In this document: piece by piece, positions 58,291-64,000 of the stretch
How positions within the stretch are numbered: position 1 is the first letter of the stretch
Layout of the letters: every line of letters begins with the position of its first letter
DNA from: Deinococcus cellulosilyticus NBRC 106333 = KACC 11606
GTDB taxonomy: Bacteria; Deinococcota; Deinococci; Deinococcales; Deinococcaceae
Direction of reading: 5' to 3'
Assembly (NCBI RefSeq): GCF_007990775.1
Contig: NZ_BJXB01000004.1
Location: 1-64,000, forward strand
DNA: 64,000 nt
Translations under genes and position numbers: made by a program
Notes under the pieces: model-generated
The model's database searches: none
What the model was told of the DNA's origin: nothing
What the model saw: the letters and a program-made list of their open reading frames with translations, nothing else

Positions 58291-61200
58291 TCAGCGAGTA
58301 GGTTTGGTTTGTCCAGGGGTGAAAGACATGGTTTTGGCTGCCCCCTGCCTCAGGAATCCCGTCTGCCCCGGACAGTCCAGTGTAAAACTGGTGTAGGGTC
58401 CAGCGAAGTTCCCCACTTTGTTCACCAGGGCAAGCTGTCCGGTTTCACTGTCCAGGTTCAGCACATGCCACCAGGTCCCTTGCTGGTTTTCTGGCACCTT
58501 GATTTCGGCAACCATGCCCGTCTCGTCGATCACCTGCACCACTGCGTTGGTCAAAGGCCCTTCAAACCAGTAATAGTTGTTGATCCAGTACTGGTACTGG
58601 CCCTGCCCAATGCGCTTCGAGAGGTGCACCACTTCCGGACCGAACTGGTAGGTGTCGTCCACATCCAGCGTGGCCCCATGACAATCTCCTTCGGTGCCCA
58701 TGTTGTTGTAGAACACCACATAAGGGTTGGATTCCGGGAAGAACAGGTACGAATCCAGGTCAGAAGGCCTTTCACCCCAGCGCAGGACCAACCGCACTTT
58801 GCCAGTGACTTGCAGGGTGGGTTTGCGCACAGTCACCGGAATGCTGGCCTGCAGGCTGTGGTCTTCCACCGAAGTGGCAGTCAGGGTGTAACTGCCCGGG
58901 GTGGAAGGGGCCGTGTACTCCACACTGTTGTCAGACAGGGTGTTGAGGGTTCCGGCGGTGGCATTCCAGGTCACCCTGCGGCTTTGCAGGTCCTTGCCGC
59001 TGACCACGGCCCCCACGTTCCATTTGCTGCCGGTGAGGAGGTCAAGTTTCAGGGGGTTCAGGGAGATCTGCCGCACATTCGGGTCCACCCCGGCCACGAT
59101 GTAAGCCCACCCGGGATCTCCGGTGGTGGCCACATCAATGGTGCATTTGACCAGCAACACCTTGCTGATGATGCCTGCATCCACACAGGTCTGGTACGCA
59201 GCCTCCCGCTTTTCAGGATCGAGTTTGGCCGTGCTCATGTAATCCCTGGGGAACAGGCGGTTGGTGAACGTGTGGGTGTTCTCCCCTGCTTCGTAATCAA
59301 ACAGAGATTCACCGTCCCGGACCCGCCAGCTTTCTCCAAACTGTCCGTAGAGTTCCTGCAGGGTGGGGTTGGAGGTAGCAAACGTCAATCCTTCGCGGGT
59401 CACGAAGTCGTTGTGCTGACCATCAAAGTTCCCCAGCAGTCCAGCGACCTTCCCTTTGCGGTGCCCGGGGAGGTTGACACTGACGCTGCCCCAGTTTCCG
59501 GCATACAGGTCGATTTCGGCGGAGGTGCCGTCCAGCCAGGTGACGGTGCCGAGTTTGTCTTTGAACACCACCAGGCCCCCGAAGTTCAGCGGCTGGTAGA
59601 GTTCATGGTTGATCATGTTTTGTACCCGGCCGTTGATCTTGACCACCGGGTAGCCGTCCTGTCCAGCATAAAAACCCACCCGGTCCTGGCCAACTTGCAT
59701 GGCCACTGCGCGGGTCAGGGAGTAATCGAGGTTCCCGGCGAGGTAACGGGTCTGAATTTCGAACTGGTTTTCTGGGGTTTGGGAGGGATCGGTGGACTTG
59801 CTGAGGATAAACTCACCCACGGCCTGGAAGTCAAACACCCAGCCGTCGAAACTTTTCAGGTGTGGATCTCCGAAGCTGGCTCCCGTGCCTGCCTGTGGGG
59901 GGTCTTGCAGGGCAGGGTCCGGCTCTGCAGGGTTGTTGGGGTCGGCAGGTGGGTCACTGGGGTCGCCACCGCCTCCACCTGCTTTGGGTTCAGCACACAA
60001 CTCAGGATGCACATTGCCAGAAAATCCGACGTTGGCAATGATCAGCAGGTATTCCTGACCGGGTATCAGGTCGCTGAAGTCCAGCCCATCCTCTCCCCCA
60101 TCTGTGAGGGCGGAGCAGTCCACGTTGCAAGGCAAAGGATAGGCTTTGTACCGCAGGTTCTGACCGGCCACTTTGAAATTCACCCCTGCTGGCAGGGGGC
60201 CATCGATTTTGATTCGCACTGCGCGAGCAGAAAGGGCAGGAATGGTGAATGCGTCTCCCAGCAGGTTGCACTGCCTCTGCCCACTGGACAGGTTCAGACT
60301 CAGGGAAGTGAGCATCGGCTGGCCATCTGCACCTTTGCCGAGGGCCTTTTCATTGAGGGTGCATTTGCTGCCTCCGTGCACCGGGATGGTGTTCTCAAAC
60401 AGCTGGTTCTTCACAAAATCCCAGTACATGCCCCCATAACCATCGGCAAATCCCAGGCCTTTGAAGAATCGGTCCAGATCGTCTGAAGTGACATCTGTGT
60501 TGGGATCTCTGGGTGAACATTCCTGTCGGGCAGATGCATTGATGCCCACCCAATGGCAGACGGTTCCCACGCCTTTCTCAGGGGAATAGAAATCCCGCAA
60601 GATCTGGGTGGGGTCGCTGTAAATTCCTGCCTCCTGAAGTTTTTTGCCCGCATACGTCCAGAAATCCTGGGTCTCATAACTGAAATCATCCAGACACTGG
60701 GCGGTTGCTGCATCGACATGACACCCTTTGTCCAGGGCGGCAGTCACTGGGAAAGGTTCATATCCTGGGTAAGAGCCCATCTCGCCATCTCTGGAGCGCA
60801 TCATGTTTGAAGCGGTGCCTTCAACGATGGGGGTTGGGCTCCGGACTCCCGCAGCTTTCTGGTACTGGTGTCCCATCTCATGACGCATGGTGTCTTCCAG
60901 GGGGGGTTTCAGATCAGGTGGGAGTTCACCTTCTGCATTCAGACAGACAGCAAATCCATAGCCAGCAGCCACACCTCCTGTGTCCGCATCCCGACAGGGT
61001 GAACTGCCAAGTGGCACAAAATCGAGGTATGCACTGAGCGCATTGAATTCCCGCAGGACATCAGGATTTTGAATGCCCTTTGCATACTCCTGGCGAATCT
61101 GATCAAAGAGTTCCTGCGCCCTGGCCATCATGGCTGGATCACATCGCTCCACCCCGTCAACCATGTACCTGCATCTGACCCGGGAGATTGAGAGGTCCTG

Positions 61201-62595
61201 CTTCAGGACCTCAGCTTTTTTTTGGGGCGAAAGCGTTCTCTTTTCAGGATAAAAGGCGAAATACACCCCTTCCGCAAAGATGGAGTCCTGAGCAAGCACC
61301 ATGAAACCATCCTGAATGTCTCCCAGGCCATACTCCTGTTTGAATCCAGAAGCGTCCCTGCCTGGCCCTGAGAAGTATTTTCTGGGGGACCAGGTCAGGT
61401 AGGTGTAGCCCAGGCCATTGCGGTCATCTCCTGCTGGAAGTTCAATGGTCAACCTGGGTCGAAAGTGGTACGTGTTGCCCATGGTGATTTTGTAAAAGAC
61501 TTCCGCCTGTTCCCAGATGCTGCCAGCATCCCTGTCTGGTAAAAAAGCCACCTCATTGCGGGTGAAACGCTCAATCTTGATGGGCAGAGGTCCAGGGACA
61601 TTTGCAGGCAGGGTGATGCGCATGCCATCTGGACCTTCAAAAGGCTCACCCTGTCTCAGAATGCCTTCGCTGACTTTCGGAGACAAATCAGGGTTCTGGG
61701 CAACCTCCAGAGGGGCATTCACCGTCAAGTCTCCACGGGTCATGATGCTGCCTTGCAGTTCCAATGCCTGATGCACAGTGGTGTTCTCTCCAGCCCACAA
61801 GAAAGCTTTGAGCGGTGCAGCGCTCTTGAAGTGCAATTGAATCGACTGGGGGGTCACCACCGAGAGCTGACCCTGCGGGGTGGAAATGGGCTGATTGAGC
61901 TGAATGGCTCCACCTGAAGCCAGCAGGCTCTGTCCCTGTGCGGTGATGGGGGCCGTGACATTGAGGGGTTGTTCTGAAATCCATTGACCCTCTTTCAGGT
62001 GCAGGCTTTTCCAGTTGCTCTTTTGCGTCCACACCACAGTGTCTTTCAGGGTGAGGCTTTCTCTGGCCTGAAGGTTTCCCTGCACAGTGATGTGGGTGTG
62101 GTCCAGGGTGAGGGGGACCTGAATGTCCAGATTGCCCTGAATCAGCACCCGCTGACCTGAACTGAAAAACTGGGCGGCATCTGCAGCGGTTTTGATCTGC
62201 AGGTTTCCTTTGATGGTCTGGGTGTAGGCAGAAGGTTGCAGCAAAGCCTTCAGTGAGGCAAAATTCAACACAGGCACAGCCTGTGTCCCCTGACTGACGG
62301 CTTCACCCTGAACCAAAGTGGGGTTCTTGATCCCTCCATTGATCTGTCCTCGCAGGGGCGAAGCCAGGGTGACCCTTTGCTGGTTGTTCAACTGTCCCCC
62401 CACAAACAGACCATGCCGTACAGCGGTGAAAGCTGCACGTTGTGGGGTGAGGTCTTGTGAACTGGCTGCCACCTGAATCCCTTCTGGGGTTTCCTGGCGA
62501 TGGGTGGGCGAAGAGGGAACAGGTTGCGGTGAGGGGGCTTGGAAACAGGCAGTGAGCAACAGGGCGATAGGGGATATTTGAGCAAACGTTTTCAA
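58291..62595 (-). CDS. Giant lipoprotein: HExxH peptidase, vWFD, DUF2135-like
   Basis: 1,434 residues starting at TTG 62595 (GGAGGT upstream); lipobox in LKTFAQISPIALLLTAC. Regions: N-terminal beta-rich segment with repeated hydrophobic strands (~50-330, possibly a bactofilin-like or beta-helix part); an HEMGH zinc motif (H572, E573, H576) with E592 in VEGTASNMM; a von Willebrand type D domain from ~903 (GDPHLKSFDGWVFDFQAVGEF); an Ig-like stretch at ~1210; and a C-terminal DUF2135/YfaP-like module from ~1265 (VRLVLRWGERPSDLDSYLFFP, LDVDDTYQFGPEVVHL). A secreted adhesive or cell-wall-modifying protease is the best guess. The LacI-type site overlapping its start codon suggests glycan control. 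Confidence 0.75.
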   Translation of the reverse strand: MKTFAQISPIALLLTACFQAPSPQPVPSSPTHRQETPEGIQVAASSQDLTPQRAAFTAVRHGLFVGGQLNNQQRVTLASPLRGQINGGIKNPTLVQGEAVSQGTQAVPVLNFASLKALLQPSAYTQTIKGNLQIKTAADAAQFFSSGQRVLIQGNLDIQVPLTLDHTHITVQGNLQARESLTLKDTVVWTQKSNWKSLHLKEGQWISEQPLNVTAPITAQGQSLLASGGAIQLNQPISTPQGQLSVVTPQSIQLHFKSAAPLKAFLWAGENTTVHQALELQGSIMTRGDLTVNAPLEVAQNPDLSPKVSEGILRQGEPFEGPDGMRITLPANVPGPLPIKIERFTRNEVAFLPDRDAGSIWEQAEVFYKITMGNTYHFRPRLTIELPAGDDRNGLGYTYLTWSPRKYFSGPGRDASGFKQEYGLGDIQDGFMVLAQDSIFAEGVYFAFYPEKRTLSPQKKAEVLKQDLSISRVRCRYMVDGVERCDPAMMARAQELFDQIRQEYAKGIQNPDVLREFNALSAYLDFVPLGSSPCRDADTGGVAAGYGFAVCLNAEGELPPDLKPPLEDTMRHEMGHQYQKAAGVRSPTPIVEGTASNMMRSRDGEMGSYPGYEPFPVTAALDKGCHVDAATAQCLDDFSYETQDFWTYAGKKLQEAGIYSDPTQILRDFYSPEKGVGTVCHWVGINASARQECSPRDPNTDVTSDDLDRFFKGLGFADGYGGMYWDFVKNQLFENTIPVHGGSKCTLNEKALGKGADGQPMLTSLSLNLSSGQRQCNLLGDAFTIPALSARAVRIKIDGPLPAGVNFKVAGQNLRYKAYPLPCNVDCSALTDGGEDGLDFSDLIPGQEYLLIIANVGFSGNVHPELCAEPKAGGGGGDPSDPPADPNNPAEPDPALQDPPQAGTGASFGDPHLKSFDGWVFDFQAVGEFILSKSTDPSQTPENQFEIQTRYLAGNLDYSLTRAVAMQVGQDRVGFYAGQDGYPVVKINGRVQNMINHELYQPLNFGGLVVFKDKLGTVTWLDGTSAEIDLYAGNWGSVSVNLPGHRKGKVAGLLGNFDGQHNDFVTREGLTFATSNPTLQELYGQFGESWRVRDGESLFDYEAGENTHTFTNRLFPRDYMSTAKLDPEKREAAYQTCVDAGIISKVLLVKCTIDVATTGDPGWAYIVAGVDPNVRQISLNPLKLDLLTGSKWNVGAVVSGKDLQSRRVTWNATAGTLNTLSDNSVEYTAPSTPGSYTLTATSVEDHSLQASIPVTVRKPTLQVTGKVRLVLRWGERPSDLDSYLFFPESNPYVVFYNNMGTEGDCHGATLDVDDTYQFGPEVVHLSKRIGQGQYQYWINNYYWFEGPLTNAVVQVIDETGMVAEIKVPENQQGTWWHVLNLDSETGQLALVNKVGNFAGPYTSFTLDCPGQTGFLRQGAAKTMSFTPGQTKPTR
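62582..62595. promoter_or_regulatory. LacI-type site on the start of the vWFD gene
   Basis: GCAAACGTTTTCAA, whose complement TTGAAAACGTTTGC is identical to the site before the GH81 gene at 21718. Here it covers the TTG start codon and next four codons. Coincidence is possible, since LKTFA is coded by it. Confidence 0.5.
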
Positions 62596-63066
62596 ATGGA
62601 CCTCCTCCCTAAATGTATTCTGAAACACCTTTCAAAACCACTCTTGTTTAGATCTCATGACCCTTTGTTACAAAAATGACTCAATCACATGACTTTTCGT
62701 CTGAGAACAGGGAAAAGGGCAACGCTCAACCAGAGCATGAAGGAATTTTACAAATGGGCAGCTGCAGAACACTGTCAAGGGTCTGCAGCATCAAAACGGC
62801 TTCAAAAATGGCCCTCTCTGTGCAATCGAAAGGATTTTTGAGGCCCCTGGTTACAAAACGACCGCAAACTTCTTCCTCCAGCCGCATCAACAGTTGATCA
62901 CTGAACGGCACACTGGACCCAGTGGGGAGGTCTTCTGCCACCAGAACCATTTTCTGGTGCTGATGAAGGTGTGGGGCGTGTCGAGAAAGTCAGGGGTTCA
63001 GCAAGGACAAAAGTGCCGTTGAGGGAGTCCACAATGGGACAGAACACCCTGCGCGAAGGAGCCCTT
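62596..63066. other. Divergent intergenic region, vWFD and Crp genes
   Basis: 471 bp. Includes promoter-like AT-rich DNA near 62640-62700 and the doubtful ORF listed separately. A clear GAAGGAG site ends it for the Crp gene. No terminator or palindrome stood out. Confidence 0.4.
62726..62950 (-). CDS. Possible 74-residue hypothetical protein
   Basis: The frame encodes a protein-like sequence (SSVPFSDQLLMRLEEEVCGRF, then ERAIFEAVLMLQTLDSVLQL) on the minus strand, with helical amphipathic pattern. No ribosome binding site was found and no family is recognised. It would be a small gene upstream of the giant lipoprotein on the same strand. Confidence 0.3.
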   Translation of the reverse strand: MVLVAEDLPTGSSVPFSDQLLMRLEEEVCGRFVTRGLKNPFDCTERAIFEAVLMLQTLDSVLQLPICKIPSCSG

Positions 63067-63756
63067 ATGACCTCACCTCATCCCCTCAGCGAAATCACCC
63101 GCATGCTGTCCCTGACCCCCATCTTTCAGGGCTTGCAGGACAGCGACCTGATCGACCTTGCAAAAGCCATGCGGGAGCAGCATTTCGAGAAAGGCAGCCC
63201 AATTTTCCTGCAGGGAGACCCGGTGGAACGGGTCAACATCCTGATTCGTGGGTGCCTGAGGGTCTTCAAGGAGGGCTCCAGAGGCAACAAGCAGATCACC
63301 CTGCACCTCGAAAAACCTTACCGCGCAGTGGCCCTGGTGGCGGTTTTTCTGGACCACCCGGTTTACCCAGCCTCCTGCGAGGCCATTGAAGACAGCACTG
63401 TGCTGGTGATGGACCGAAAGGCATTCATGGAGATGGTCACACACAATGCTGTGCTGGCCCAGTCGGTGATTCGCTACCAGGCCCGCAAGCAGGGAGAACT
63501 GATGCACCTGCTGGACAGGCTGTTTTTCCGGGAAGTGGGTTCACGGGTGGCAGAAACCCTGCTGACCCTGCAAGAAGAACTGGGCAACGGTTTTGTCCTG
63601 CCCACCAACGGCATGCTGGCCGCACAACTGGGCACCGTGCCAGAGCTGATCAGCCGCAAACTGGGTGAGTTTTACCGCCAGGGGCTGATTCATCTGGAGG
63701 GCCGCAAGGTGTGGGTGCTGAAAAAAGAAGACCTTCAGGAGCTGGCAGTGGAGTAA
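63067..63756 (+). CDS. Crp/Fnr-family transcription factor
   Basis: 229 residues from 63067 (GAAGGAG); the open frame reaches 62971 without support. Cyclic-nucleotide-fold N-terminus (LAKAMREQHFEKGSPIFLQGDPVERVNILIRGCLRVFKEGSRGNKQITLHLEKPY), a C-helix (YQARKQGELMHLLDRLFFREVGSRVAETLLTL), then the HTH_Crp winged helix NGMLAAQLGTVPELISRKLGEFYRQGLI. No Cys cluster for Fe-S, and the cAMP-pocket RxSE-type motif is not evident, so the ligand is unknown. Autonomous promoter; the next gene is a broken HTH antitoxin. Confidence 0.9.
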   Translation: MTSPHPLSEITRMLSLTPIFQGLQDSDLIDLAKAMREQHFEKGSPIFLQGDPVERVNILIRGCLRVFKEGSRGNKQITLHLEKPYRAVALVAVFLDHPVYPASCEAIEDSTVLVMDRKAFMEMVTHNAVLAQSVIRYQARKQGELMHLLDRLFFREVGSRVAETLLTLQEELGNGFVLPTNGMLAAQLGTVPELISRKLGEFYRQGLIHLEGRKVWVLKKEDLQELAVE

Positions 63757-63795
63757 ACCATACATGTCCAGATGCCATATTGGATGGCAGGAATG

Positions 63796-63980
63796 AACGT
63801 GATCAGCATTCTGAAGTTCCTCATGGAGCAGCACGAGATCACCCAGCTGAAGCTTGCCGACGCCACAGGCATTGACCAGGGAAACATCAGCAAACTGTTC
63901 AGGGCAAACGGGAGTTCTCCAAAGATCACATCCGGGCTTTCAGTGCATTCTTCAAAGTTGACCCAATTGTATTTCTTTGA
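63796..63980 (+). pseudogene. Frameshifted HigA-like HTH antitoxin
   Basis: The frame starts MNVISILKFLMEQHEITQLKLADATGIDQGNISKLF, a HTH_3 opening. Near position 63908 a missing base puts the rest out of frame; in the +1 frame the expected end REFSKDHIRAFSAFFKVDPIVF follows to TGA at 63978. This matches antitoxins of HigBA-type pairs. No toxin precedes it (the gene before is Crp/Fnr). It may be a sequencing indel or a dead remnant. Confidence 0.7.
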
Positions 63981-64000
63981 TTTATCATCTTGAAGTCAAA

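Noticed and set aside
58195..60486. A 763-codon plus-strand frame
   Set aside because: Antisense to the vWFD lipoprotein, whose own frame has recognisable domains; the plus-strand product has shadow-like composition.

Overview
The window looks like chromosomal DNA of a Deinococcus-type bacterium, probably one of the lower-GC, polysaccharide-degrading species. This is inferred from the moderate GC content, promoters whose -10 box sits directly before a start codon, the absence of any phage or IS block, and the mix of a SNF2 ATPase, Rrf2/MarR/MerR/LacI regulators, VapBC and many secreted glycan-active proteins. No rRNA, tRNA, CRISPR array or complete mobile element was found.

Layout. 0.2-9.2 kb: thioredoxin, decayed SUKH (SMI1/KNR4) DNA, a vapBC pair, small unknown genes, an intact SUKH gene, a frameshifted Imm11-like gene, an MFS exporter and a GH12/ricin-B lipoprotein. 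9.2-15.3 kb: a structured untranslated region, a 1,177-residue SWIM-SNF2 ATPase, a secreted SnoaL-like protein, and MerR/GyrI-like and Rrf2 regulators. 15.3-16.7 kb: gene debris, including a wrecked TPR-type regulator. 16.7-27.2 kb: carbohydrate functions, namely a ROK regulator behind a perfect palindrome, a GH81 endo-1,3-beta-glucanase under a LacI repressor, a TetR-UGT glycosyltransferase pair, a phosphoribosyltransferase and a polyol dehydrogenase. 27.4-30.1 kb: an overlapping pair of SF1 helicase and CoiA-like nuclease genes. 30.4-32.1 kb: a MerR-controlled metal cluster (Cys-rich peptide, MerF/MerT-like protein, YnfA) and a small membrane protein. 32.1-38.6 kb: serine hydrolase, HAD hydrolase, PAS histidine kinase, a phage-type nucleotidyltransferase-like protein, and a MarR plus alpha/beta-hydrolase operon. 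38.7-42.7 kb: a PQQ-type dehydrogenase overlapping a Cu/Zn superoxide dismutase fused to a beta-propeller, a VOC protein and an APH(3')-like kinase. 42.7-51.2 kb: an apparent xylan or oligosaccharide locus (LacI, ABC importer, FAD oxidoreductase, GH43-like lipoprotein, CE7 esterase). 51.3-53.2 kb: a siderophore-type binding protein overlapping a Suc/Fer-like ferredoxin gene. 53.3-64 kb: an HExxH peptidase, CGNR regulator, MBL-fold hydrolase, GTP-dependent PEP carboxykinase, a 1,434-residue lipoprotein with HExxH, vWFD and DUF2135-like parts, a Crp/Fnr regulator and a frameshifted HTH antitoxin.

How it fits together. Glycan scavenging dominates: secreted GH81, GH12, GH43-like and CE7 enzymes, one sugar ABC importer and four sugar-type regulators (two LacI, one ROK, one TetR linked to a glycosyltransferase). 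A 14-bp LacI-type site lies before the lacI gene and before the GH81 gene, and recurs unchanged about 41 kb away on the start codon of the giant vWFD lipoprotein, which suggests one regulon. The points most worth a second look are the helicase/CoiA-like pair, the SOD-propeller fusion, the MerR-YnfA metal operon, the heptad repeats in four intergenic regions and the graveyard of polymorphic-toxin immunity genes without toxins.
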